Both the position numbers and the translations under genes were made by a program. Below the pieces are notes generated by a model, which was given only the letters and a program-made list of their open reading frames with translations, did not search any database and was not told the origin of the DNA. A stretch of 64,000 bases of DNA, taken from contig JBDTMZ010000047.1 in assembly GCA_039934035.1 (NCBI GenBank), positions 10,503 to 74,502 on the forward strand, in the 5' to 3' direction. The first letter of the stretch is position 1. Each line of letters opens with the position of its first letter. Source of the stretch: Solibacter sp039934035. Lineage in GTDB: Bacteria > Acidobacteriota > Terriglobia > Bryobacterales > Bryobacteraceae. Positions 18,023-24,984 of the stretch are shown here, piece after piece.

Positions 18023-18862
18023 TTAACGCGGCGGTTTGAGTTCCCGCACGATATCCTCAACGTCTTCGAGTTTCTCCCCGAGTATGTTGAGTTTACGGGA
18101 AAGGCCCTGGATTTCCGATTCCGCGCGCCGGTTCACCGCGTAATCGAGTTCGCCGCGGAGCCGGTCTTTCGCGTCCTGGCGATTCTGACTCATCATGATC
18201 ACCGGCGCCTGCACCGCGGCCAGCATGGAGAGGAACAGGTTGAGCAGGATGAAGGGGTAAGGATCCCATGACTTCTGCCGTAACAAGACGTTCAGGCTGG
18301 TGTAGATGACCAGGATCACGCCGAAACTGATGATAAAGGTCCACGATCCGCCGAAGCGCGCCACCGCATCGGCGACGTGGTTGCCGACCGTACTCTGTTC
18401 TTCGATCACTTCATTCGGATTGCGCGTGGAACGCAATCTTACTAGTTGCTGCGAGCCATGATACTGCTTGCCGAGCACGGCCAGCATATCCATGCCGGCA
18501 TGCGGCTTGCGTTCCAGCAGGATGGTGATGTCGCGGCGGTCCACCTCGATGCAGACCGCCTCGCCGGCGGCCGCGGCGCTGGTCTGATGCGGCGTCTGAT
18601 CCAGCATGGAAGCGAAGCCGAAGAACTCGCCTACCGAGGGTTGATCCACCACCACTTCCTGTTGATCTTCATCGACAATCGACACGCGGATCTGGCCGGC
18701 AACCACGATGTACCCCCGGCCCCCCGAATCCCCCGCACGATAGATGCGCTGGCGCGGCGCAAAGGTCTTGAGTTCGACTTGAGATGCAAGTACACCGATC
18801 TCGTCATCGTCCAACAACGCGAAAAGGGGAACCTGCCGTAAAGTTTCGGGATCGCAAGCCAT
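18023..18862 (-). CDS. Cyclic-nucleotide-binding domain fused to DUF1003 membrane domain
   Basis: Residues about 8-130 form a CRP-type cNMP-binding beta-barrel, shown by LFALLDDDEIGVLASQVE, IYRAGDSGGRGYIVVAGQI and GEFFGFASMLDQTPHQTSA. There is no DNA-binding helix-turn-helix. Residues about 150-279 are DUF1003: two membrane helices (about 173-192 and 205-224), the segment SWDPYPFILLNLFLSMLAA, and a charged coiled-coil tail (LSRKLNILGEKLEDVEDIVREL). The layout suggests a membrane protein gated or regulated by a nucleotide. No ligand or function is established. It stands alone between dinB and the sugar transferase. Confidence 0.88.
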   Translation of the reverse strand: MACDPETLRQVPLFALLDDDEIGVLASQVELKTFAPRQRIYRAGDSGGRGYIVVAGQIRVSIVDEDQQEVVVDQPSVGEFFGFASMLDQTPHQTSAAAAGEAVCIEVDRRDITILLERKPHAGMDMLAVLGKQYHGSQQLVRLRSTRNPNEVIEEQSTVGNHVADAVARFGGSWTFIISFGVILVIYTSLNVLLRQKSWDPYPFILLNLFLSMLAAVQAPVIMMSQNRQDAKDRLRGELDYAVNRRAESEIQGLSRKLNILGEKLEDVEDIVRELKPPR

Positions 18863-18904
18863 GGCGCACCTCGCCCCCAGGATTCCACACGCAAGGGTCG
18901 AGTG

Positions 18905-19564
18905 TCACCAGGAATTTTCGCCGCTGAATACCTCGGGCAGAGTTCGCAGGAGAATCGTGCAGTAGAGCAGGATACTCCGTTCGCGCACCAGGCGCAGGTC
19001 CAACTCACAACGCTCGGCGTAAGTGAGACGATTGCGTCCGGAGACCTGCCACAGGCCGGCGAGTCCGGGCTTGACGCGCAGCACTTCGCCGGCATGCACG
19101 CCGTAGTGGCGCTGCAATTCCAGCGCGGTGACGGGACGCGGTCCCACCAGCGACATCTCACCCGACACGACATGCCAAAGCTGCGGCAACTCGTCAATCG
19201 AGTGACGCCGGCAGAAGCGGGCGAAGGCGCTCGGGACGCGCGCGTCGGAGGCACTTTTGCCTTCTGGTCCGGCCTCGTCGTCGATGCGTTCGATGGCGAC
19301 GCGAGTGGCCCGGGGAACAGCGCCGTCGGGCCACATCGTGCGCAGTTTCAGCATCCACAGATCGGCGCCCTGCCAGCCGACACGGCGGTGCGCAATCAAC
19401 GGGAAGCGTCCCGACCGCACGTACAGCACGCAGACGCAAATCGCCAGCAACGGAAACGTGATTAGGAGCAGGAGCAACGCGGCCACGCGTTCGCAGACGC
19501 CGACCATTTGCCAACTCCATTCCGAACTGTCCGCCGCTTGACGCAGTACAGGAAACGATCCCAT
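18905..19564 (-). CDS. Short bacterial sugar transferase (WcaJ/WbaP C-terminal type)
   Basis: The ATG at 19564 has AGGAG five bases upstream and gives 219 residues. One membrane helix (about 24-45) precedes the catalytic region with WMLKLRTM, RRHSIDELPQLWHV, GEMSLVGPRPV and KPGLAGLWQVSGRN, all hallmarks of polyprenyl-phosphate sugar-1-phosphate transferases. It lacks the large N-terminal domain of WcaJ, as in the minimal PglC-like forms. It would start an exopolysaccharide or glycan unit on the inner membrane. The main exopolysaccharide locus lies 22 kb away at 40940-46326. Confidence 0.88.
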   Translation of the reverse strand: MGSFPVLRQAADSSEWSWQMVGVCERVAALLLLLITFPLLAICVCVLYVRSGRFPLIAHRRVGWQGADLWMLKLRTMWPDGAVPRATRVAIERIDDEAGPEGKSASDARVPSAFARFCRRHSIDELPQLWHVVSGEMSLVGPRPVTALELQRHYGVHAGEVLRVKPGLAGLWQVSGRNRLTYAERCELDLRLVRERSILLYCTILLRTLPEVFSGENSW

Positions 19565-19607
19565 GCGGGCTCCTATTCCGATGGTAGCGGGGCTGCCGCG
19601 GACAGTC

Positions 19608-19636
19608 TTGCCAGGAATGTAAAGAACTTGTAAAAG
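19608..19636 (+). promoter_or_regulatory. Promoter and possible OmpR-type box of the two-component operon
   Basis: TTGCCA (19608-19613) and TAAAAG (19631-19636) are spaced by 17 bases. Between and over them, TGTAAA occurs twice (19618-19623 and 19629-19634), exactly 11 bases apart. That is the spacing of direct half-sites bound by OmpR/PhoB regulators and suggests autoregulation. Confidence 0.4.
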
Positions 19637-19681
19637 CGGCCGTTCCTTGTGCGTTAACGCGCCCCGCGTGAGAATGAGGGG

Positions 19682-20368
19682 GTGCGCGTCCTGCTGGTGG
19701 AAGACGAAACACGCGTTGCCGGATTCGTGGCCAGGGGGCTGCGCGAACAGTCCTATGCCGTGGACTGGGCGGCGGATGCCGACGCCGCACTCTATCAGGC
19801 AGCTATCGCGCACTACGACCTGGTCGTGCTGGACGTGATGCTCCCCGGAAAGAACGGCCACGCGGTGTGCCGCGAACTGCGCGCCAACGGCTTTCGCGCG
19901 CCGATTCTCATGCTGACCGCGCGCGATTCGATTGACGATCGTGTGGCCGGCCTGGATTCCGGCGCCGACGATTACCTGGTGAAGCCCTTCGATTTCAAGG
20001 AGCTGCTGGCGCGCCTGCGGGCGCTTTCGCGGCGCAGCGGCATCCCTCGCGCGGAAGTGCTGCGGGCAGGCGATCTCACCTTGAATACCGGCAGCCATGC
20101 GGTGGCCCGCGGCGGACGCGCCATCAGCCTCACCGCGAAGGAATACGCCCTGCTGGAATTCCTGCTGCTGCATCAGGATCGGGTGGCCGGCAGGGAATCC
20201 ATCGCACAGCACGTCTGGGACGAAAGCTTCGACGCCTTCACCAACGTGATCGATGTGTATGTGAAGCGACTGCGCGCCAAACTCGAGGCGGGCGGCGGCG
20301 CGCGGTTGATCCACACGCGGCGCGGCGAAGGCTACATCCTCAGCGCCCGTGCGCCGGAGAGCGAGTGA
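19682..20368 (+). CDS. OmpR/PhoB-family response regulator
   Basis: The 228-residue protein starts at GTG 19682, close behind a GAGGGG ribosome site. Residues 1-115 are a receiver domain with acidic pocket E7/D8, phospho-acceptor D51 (VVLDVMLPG), the switch Thr in LMLTARD and Lys in VKPF. Residues 130-225 are a winged-helix DNA-binding domain ending in TRRGEGYIL. It would bind DNA as a dimer after phosphorylation by the kinase encoded next. The stop codon overlaps the kinase ATG (TGATG). Confidence 0.95.
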   Translation: MRVLLVEDETRVAGFVARGLREQSYAVDWAADADAALYQAAIAHYDLVVLDVMLPGKNGHAVCRELRANGFRAPILMLTARDSIDDRVAGLDSGADDYLVKPFDFKELLARLRALSRRSGIPRAEVLRAGDLTLNTGSHAVARGGRAISLTAKEYALLEFLLLHQDRVAGRESIAQHVWDESFDAFTNVIDVYVKRLRAKLEAGGGARLIHTRRGEGYILSARAPESE

Positions 20369-21675
20369 TGCGCAGTCTGCGGGCGCAGCTCACCCTCGCT
20401 TATCTCGCGTTCTTCACGCTGCTGTTCGCGGCCTTCACGGCCTTCCTCTACGGCGAACTCTCGCGCTCGCTGACCGCGCGCTTGGACGAGACCCTCGCCT
20501 CCGAGGCCGACACGGCCGCCGTACTTTTTCCCGATGAACTGCACGAAATGCAGGGCGATTCCGTGGCCGCGGCGCGCGAAGTGGTCAGCGAATTGAAATT
20601 GCGCGGCGACGCCGTGGTGATTCGCGAAGGCGATCGCGTGCTGGCGGGAAGTGCGCACACCACGGCCGGCGCGCGCGAACGGCGTGCCGCGCGGCGCGTC
20701 GAGTCGGGCGGCCACACCTTTGAGATTGTAGTCTCCTCCGGCGCGGAGGCGATTGGCGCGGAACTGGCCGTAGTCCGGCGCGTGATCTTCGTGACTCTGC
20801 CGCTGATTCTGGCGCTGGCCGGCTTGGGCGGCTATTGGCTGGCGTCGCGAGGACTGCGTCCCTTGGGACTGATGGCGGAGCAGGCGCAGCGCATTACGGG
20901 CAGCAATCTGGATACGCGTATCGAGGTGGCGCACGCCACGGAAGAAGTCGGCGTACTGGTCGCCAGTTTCAACGAACTGCTCGCGCGACTGGATCGATCG
21001 TTCGAAACGATGCGGCGTTTTTCGGCCGACGCCTCGCATGAGTTGCGCACGCCCATGGCCGTGATTCGCGGTGAGGCCGACGTGGCGCTTTCCCGGGAGC
21101 GCGGCCCGGCGGAGTATCGCGAGTCGCTCGGCATCATTCTGGACGAGTCGCGCCGGGTATCGCGCCTGATCGACGATCTGCTCAATCTGGCGCGCGCCGA
21201 TGCCGGACACGTGGCGCTCCAGGCGCGAAGCTTCTACCTCAACGAACTGCTGGCGGAGTGCTGCCGCAGTGTGCAAGCGGCGGCGTCCGCGGGAGGTGTC
21301 ACGGTGGAGTGCCACGCGGGCGGCGACCTTCAGTTCACGGGCGACGAGCAACTCTTGCGCCGCTTAACCATCAACCTGCTCGAGAATGCCGTGCGGTATA
21401 CGCCGGCAGGCGGCAAGGTGTCAGCCGCCTTGGAACGGCAAGGCAGCGAGGTCCGCCTGGTGGTGGCGGATACCGGAGTCGGGATCGCTCGCGAAGATGC
21501 GGCGCGGGTCTTTGAGCGCTTCTATCGCGCGGGGGAGGCGCGTTCGCGGAAGGATGGCGGATTCGGCCTGGGCCTGGCGATCGTGCGCTGGATCGCGGAA
21601 TCTCACAAGGGTACGGTGGAGTGCGCGAGCGAGGTGGGCCGCGGCAGCACGTTCACGGTGACGCTGCCAGGGTAG
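20368..21675 (+). CDS. Sensor histidine kinase with HAMP domain
   Basis: From the ATG at 20368 (GTG at 20365 is an alternative) the protein is 435 residues. Membrane helices at about 8-27 and 137-160 flank a periplasmic sensor of about 110 residues with no recognisable ligand motif. HAMP follows at about 160-212. HisKA contains His224 in FSADASHELRTPM. The ATPase region has the N box (LTINLLENAVRYTP), G1 (VADTGVGIA) and G2 (GGFGLGLAIVRWIAESH). It is translationally coupled to the regulator. The stimulus is not evident. Confidence 0.95.
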   Translation: MRSLRAQLTLAYLAFFTLLFAAFTAFLYGELSRSLTARLDETLASEADTAAVLFPDELHEMQGDSVAAAREVVSELKLRGDAVVIREGDRVLAGSAHTTAGARERRAARRVESGGHTFEIVVSSGAEAIGAELAVVRRVIFVTLPLILALAGLGGYWLASRGLRPLGLMAEQAQRITGSNLDTRIEVAHATEEVGVLVASFNELLARLDRSFETMRRFSADASHELRTPMAVIRGEADVALSRERGPAEYRESLGIILDESRRVSRLIDDLLNLARADAGHVALQARSFYLNELLAECCRSVQAAASAGGVTVECHAGGDLQFTGDEQLLRRLTINLLENAVRYTPAGGKVSAALERQGSEVRLVVADTGVGIAREDAARVFERFYRAGEARSRKDGGFGLGLAIVRWIAESHKGTVECASEVGRGSTFTVTLPG

Positions 21676-21814
21676 CGGCTTTCCGCCGGGCAGGGACGGG
21701 TGGCGCGAGCGCAGGCATGTACGTGCAGCGAGTACTGTGGCGCGGGCTAGCGAGGAGACTCGGCTCTTCGCCGTGGCGCGACCATCCTGGCCGCTCGCGT
21801 GCTAATCATGCTAC

Positions 21815-22873
21815 ATGAGATACGCGTTCCTGCTCGGACTATCGGCCCTCCTGTTCGCACAGGACAGGCCCCGGTTCGAAGTGCGCGCACCTCTGGTGAT
21901 GGCGCCTGTCAACGTGACGGACGACAAGGGCCGCCTGGTTAACGATCTCGAGGCCTTTGATTTTCTGGTCTTCGATAACGGCCGCCCGCAAAAGGCCACT
22001 GTCGACACTATGGATACAGGTGTTGCGCCGATTGCACTGGTGGTGGCAGTCCAATCGTCAGGCATTTCCGCCGCGGTCATCGAAAAGACGCGAAAAATCG
22101 GAACCATGATCCAGCCGATGGTCATAGGCGAGCGTGGTGCGGCCGCCCTGGTCTCGTTCGACCAGAAGGTCAACTGGCTGCAAAACTTCACCAATGACGA
22201 GGACGTGCTGGATGACGCATTTGGCAAACTCCGGCCCTTCACGCGGCCGGGCGAGGACAAGGAAGCGTGCATGCTGGACGCCGTTCACGAAGCCATCGAA
22301 CGACTGCGCGCCATTCCGAACGCGCGGCGCGTCCTGCTGCTCATCTCCGAATCGCGCGACCGGGGCAGCGAGACTACGCTCGAAGCCGCCATCATGGCCG
22401 CGCAGTCCGCTGGGGTGGCGATCTACGCCCTGAATTACTCGGCGCTGAAGACCGCCTTCACGTCCAAACTTCCGGTCGCCGCGCCGCGCAGGGCGCTGAA
22501 GCCGAAAATGCCGGAAGATGTCCTGGGATGGGTCAACGGGATGCCCCCGGGCTTATACAATCCGTGGCCGAAGCACCTGCCTCCCGAGCAGCAGGTGGAC
22601 GTGAAGAGCGCGGTCGGCGAGTTAATGCGACTTGGCAAGACCAACACCGCGGAAGCGCTGACCAAAGCGACCGGAGGGGCGACGCTTTCGTTCTCGAAGC
22701 AAAGGGCACTCGAGGATGCGATCCAGCGCTTCGGGACGGAACTGCATTCTCAATATGTGATCAGCTTCGCGCCGGACGACTTGACGCCGGGCTATCACCG
22801 CATCGAAGTGCGCCTCGCGCGGCCCGGCAAAATGCTGGTCCACGCCCGGCCGGGATACTGGACCACGCAGTGA
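21815..22873 (+). CDS. VWFA-related acidobacterial protein (TIGR03436 type)
   Basis: A signal peptide (MRYAFLLGLSALLFAQ) is followed by RFEVRAPLVMAPVNVTDDKG and LEAFDFLVFDNGRPQ, the typical opening of the acidobacterial VWFA-related family. A von Willebrand A-like region comes next (PIALVVAVQSSG, ARRVLLLISESRDRG). The usual DxSxS metal site is not intact here: the strand reads VAVQSSG. The C-terminus LHSQYVISFAPDD and ARPGYW is also typical. Function is unknown; the paralogues are exported. The 140 bases upstream are otherwise unremarkable. Confidence 0.87.
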   Translation: MRYAFLLGLSALLFAQDRPRFEVRAPLVMAPVNVTDDKGRLVNDLEAFDFLVFDNGRPQKATVDTMDTGVAPIALVVAVQSSGISAAVIEKTRKIGTMIQPMVIGERGAAALVSFDQKVNWLQNFTNDEDVLDDAFGKLRPFTRPGEDKEACMLDAVHEAIERLRAIPNARRVLLLISESRDRGSETTLEAAIMAAQSAGVAIYALNYSALKTAFTSKLPVAAPRRALKPKMPEDVLGWVNGMPPGLYNPWPKHLPPEQQVDVKSAVGELMRLGKTNTAEALTKATGGATLSFSKQRALEDAIQRFGTELHSQYVISFAPDDLTPGYHRIEVRLARPGKMLVHARPGYWTTQ

Positions 22874-22929
22874 TCGGATGTGTCGAGCGCAGGCGGAGTG
22901 CATAATCTTGCGTGAGAGTGGCCGTCTTT

Positions 22930-22973
22930 GTGGGGCAGGCATTCCTGCCTGCCGCCGCCTTCAGGCGGCGCGA
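22930..22973. repeat. Dispersed double-hairpin repeat, copy 2
   Basis: This is a 44-base copy of the element at 4708-4763, with the same start (GTGGGGCAGGCATTCCTGCC) and the same two palindromes; the second loop has TTC in place of TTT. It lies in the 415-base gap 22874-23288, together with a 34-base hairpin, a micropeptide frame and a cruciform. Confidence 0.75.
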
Positions 22974-23054
22974 TGCCTCGCAAGAGTGGCATATGGCTCC
23001 AGCCTTGTGCCACTACCACTTTCCCTGTCCGTCAGTTCTCGGTCGGCGCCCTCC

Positions 23055-23088
23055 GGTGGAACAGACCATCGCGCAGCGTGGTCTGTTT
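23055..23088. repeat. 34-base hairpin family, member with GC loop
   Basis: It begins GGTGGAACAGACCATCG. Arms AACAGACCA and TGGTCTGTT make a 9-bp perfect stem with the loop TCGCGCAGCG. Other members have a T-rich loop (52268, 52354, 52396) or a different stem (37655). Confidence 0.75.
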
Positions 23089-23101
23089 AAGGCGAGCAGA
23101 G

Positions 23102-23136
23102 CTCGACCAAGGGGGGCAGCGCCCCCGTTTGTCGAG
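23102..23136. terminator. Nested cruciform beside the micropeptide
   Basis: The outer arms CTCGAC/GTCGAG and inner arms GGGGGC/GCCCCC are separated by symmetric 4-base internal loops, and the tip is AGC. It begins four bases after the micropeptide stop (minus strand), where it could act as a 3'-end hairpin. Confidence 0.45.
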
Positions 23137-23139
23137 AAG

Positions 23140-23205
23140 CTACTTGCCGCTCTTCTTCGCCGGCGTCTTCTTCGCGGGTGTCTTGCACTTCGGTTTGCAG
23201 GCCAT
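23140..23205 (-). CDS. Candidate lysine-rich micropeptide (21 residues)
   Basis: The frame ATG 23205 to TAG 23140 encodes MACKPKCKTPAKKTPAKKSGK. Eight of 21 residues are lysine, with a duplicated TPAKK and two cysteines (C3, C7). The repeat TPAKK resembles tails of histone H1-like and other nucleic-acid-binding proteins, so DNA or RNA binding is a guess. There is no good ribosome site. A strong hairpin follows the stop. It could be chance, but the composition is unlike random high-GC sequence. Confidence 0.35.
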   Translation of the reverse strand: MACKPKCKTPAKKTPAKKSGK

Positions 23206-23288
23206 ATCGCAGTCAGTCTAACAGGTATTAGAGCCTATTTATCTTTATCCACCGCATTGCGGCGCGGCCGGACTACAATTGAGGTGAG

Positions 23289-24173
23289 ATGAAGAAGATC
23301 GGGACTCTGGGATGCGTTTTCCTGGCCGGCCTGCTCTCTGCGGTCACGCTGCCCCTTTACGGCGAGATTCGCATTCTCGCCATCACGTCTGCCGCAAATT
23401 TCGCGACGGGAACCCTCCTGCCCGGCAGCCTTGCGAGTGTCTTCTGCACCGGCCTGCAAGTCCCAGCCCTGGCCACGCCGGACGGCATGCCGCTGCCTCG
23501 CACTCTGGCCGGCGTGAAAGTGACCGTGCAGGGAGTGGACGCGCCGATTCTGGCGATTGCCAGCCTCGCCGGTGGCACCTATCAACAGATCAACGTGCAG
23601 CTTCCGTGGGAGCTGCCGGTTTCCCTCACTTCACCGGCATACGGGGTCGTGACCCAGGGTGATGCCAGCGGGCACTTCTTGTGGAGCGGCTTTACCGGAT
23701 TGTGGCCCGTGTTCTTCAGCAATGTCGCGGGCTACGCAGTGGCACAGCATGCCAGCGACCTGCGCCTCGTCACGCCCGCCGATCCGGCCAGACCTGGCGA
23801 GTGGATCGCGGTCTACGCGACCAATCTCGGCCCGGTGGCGAATCAACCAGCGGACGGCTACCCGGCGCCCACCCAACCGCTCGCAGCCGTCGCGCCCACT
23901 CCCACAAGCTACCGCTACTATTTCGGTCCGGTGGTGGGCGACAGCGGGAGTTACACCAGCACGCGGCTCGCGTCCAATTACATGGGGTTAGTCCCCGGAC
24001 TGGCGGGGCTCTATCAGGTGAACGTACAGGTTCCGGGCGGCCAGCCATCCGGAGACCTGGTTTTTCAAATCGTCGACTTGTGGGACTGCGGCTTCTTCTT
24101 TTCGCAGTCCTGTGGCCGCAGCTTGGTGACGGCCGCCGCGAGCATGGCGGCGAAGATACCTGTGGGGAATTAG
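23289..24173 (+). CDS. Exported TIGR03437-domain protein
   Basis: The 294-residue protein has a signal peptide (MKKIGTLGCVFLAGLLSAVT). The mature part carries the TIGR03437 pattern: LLPGSLASVFCTGLQVP, LAGVKVTVQGVDAPILAIA, YQQINVQLPWE, WIAVYATNLGPV and AGLYQVNVQVPGG. Such domains usually form the C-terminus of larger exported acidobacterial proteins, but here the domain is almost the whole protein. An Ig-like beta-sandwich fold is likely. Cysteines in WDCGFFFSQSCGRS may form a disulfide. GAGG lies four bases before the ATG. No catalytic motif is visible. Confidence 0.85.
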   Translation: MKKIGTLGCVFLAGLLSAVTLPLYGEIRILAITSAANFATGTLLPGSLASVFCTGLQVPALATPDGMPLPRTLAGVKVTVQGVDAPILAIASLAGGTYQQINVQLPWELPVSLTSPAYGVVTQGDASGHFLWSGFTGLWPVFFSNVAGYAVAQHASDLRLVTPADPARPGEWIAVYATNLGPVANQPADGYPAPTQPLAAVAPTPTSYRYYFGPVVGDSGSYTSTRLASNYMGLVPGLAGLYQVNVQVPGGQPSGDLVFQIVDLWDCGFFFSQSCGRSLVTAAASMAAKIPVGN

Positions 24174-24221
24174 GCTTGATCGATCGACGGAGGGTGCGAA
24201 GGCTGCCCGTTTGGTTTGCCG

Positions 24222-24250
24222 TTGACCACAACCGTATATCCCGCGACAAT
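24222..24250 (+). promoter_or_regulatory. Possible leaderless promoter of the MNT-HepT pair
   Basis: TTGACC (24222-24227) and GACAAT (24245-24250) are 17 bases apart. The expected transcription start falls on or next to the ATG at 24257. The only purine-rich motif, GGGAG, is one base from the ATG, too close for normal ribosome binding. Confidence 0.35.
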
Positions 24251-24256
24251 GGGAGC

Positions 24257-24553
24257 ATGAATCGCGATCAGGTTCTCGCCATATTGCGCGGCCACGAATC
24301 GGAACTGAGGGCGGCGGGCATTAAGGGCCTTTCTCTCTTCGGCTCGACCGCACGCGGAGATTACCGGCCCGATTCCGATATTGACTTGGTGGCAGTCTTC
24401 GACGAAACTCGCCGCATCTCGCTGTTGGGCGTCGTGGGAATCGAGCAGCAAATCTCGCGGATGCTGGACCGCACAGTCGAGCTTGTCGAGGAAGCAATGC
24501 TGAAACCTCGAGTGCGCAAGAGCGTCGAGGCTGAGGCGGTTCGTGCCTTCTAG
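24257..24553 (+). CDS. mntA: MNT-type nucleotidyltransferase antitoxin
   Basis: The 98-residue protein is a minimal nucleotidyltransferase. SLFGSTARGDYRPDSDIDLV contains the GS motif (29-30) and the DxD pair D41/D43. The usual third carboxylate (an Asp in VDLV) is Glu here (RTVELVEEA). In characterised pairs the antitoxin AMPylates the HepT toxin near its RNase site. It overlaps the HepT gene by 11 bases, typical of this type VII toxin-antitoxin module. It is also possible that it acts on another substrate. Confidence 0.88.
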   Translation: MNRDQVLAILRGHESELRAAGIKGLSLFGSTARGDYRPDSDIDLVAVFDETRRISLLGVVGIEQQISRMLDRTVELVEEAMLKPRVRKSVEAEAVRAF

Positions 24554-24905
24554 AGATCCGATCCAGCGGTTTGAAGATATCCTCGAAAACATCGCCCTCA
24601 TCGAGGAGTTTACGAGGGATATGGACCAGGCCGCATTTCTCGACGACCTTAAAACGCGCAACGCGACGGAGCGGTGCCTGGAACGGATCAGTGAAGCTGC
24701 GAAGAAGCTGGGGGAACTGGCCGAGGAATTGTGCCCAACAGTTCCGTGGCCCAATGTGCGTGCCCTCGGAAACTTCTTGCGACATGAATACGAGAGAGTC
24801 GAGCCGGGTCGCTTGTGGGTGATGGTAGAGGACGATATAGTACCGCTCAAAGCTGCCTCGCAACGGGCGCTTCAACAGTTGCGTCAGCCGGATACAAAAG
24901 AATAG
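24543..24905 (+). CDS. hepT: HepT-like ribonuclease toxin (DUF86)
   Basis: The GTG start at 24543 overlaps the antitoxin stop; the protein is 120 residues and mostly helical. The region RALGNFLRHEYERVEP is the HEPN active-site zone: H81 and Y83 match the H-x-Y, but the Arg normally four residues before the His is Gly76, with Arg at 73 and 80. Other DUF86 proteins with a GN-x-LRH pattern exist as far as I recall, so this may be a subfamily rather than a dead enzyme. The predicted role is growth arrest by RNA cleavage when the antitoxin is lost. Confidence 0.85.
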   Translation: MPSRDPIQRFEDILENIALIEEFTRDMDQAAFLDDLKTRNATERCLERISEAAKKLGELAEELCPTVPWPNVRALGNFLRHEYERVEPGRLWVMVEDDIVPLKAASQRALQQLRQPDTKE

Positions 24906-24984
24906 GTCGATTAGACGCCCCATCTCTTATCCCCTCCAGTTCATCGTCCATTCATTCGCGCGTATCTATACTAGACTCTTTACG

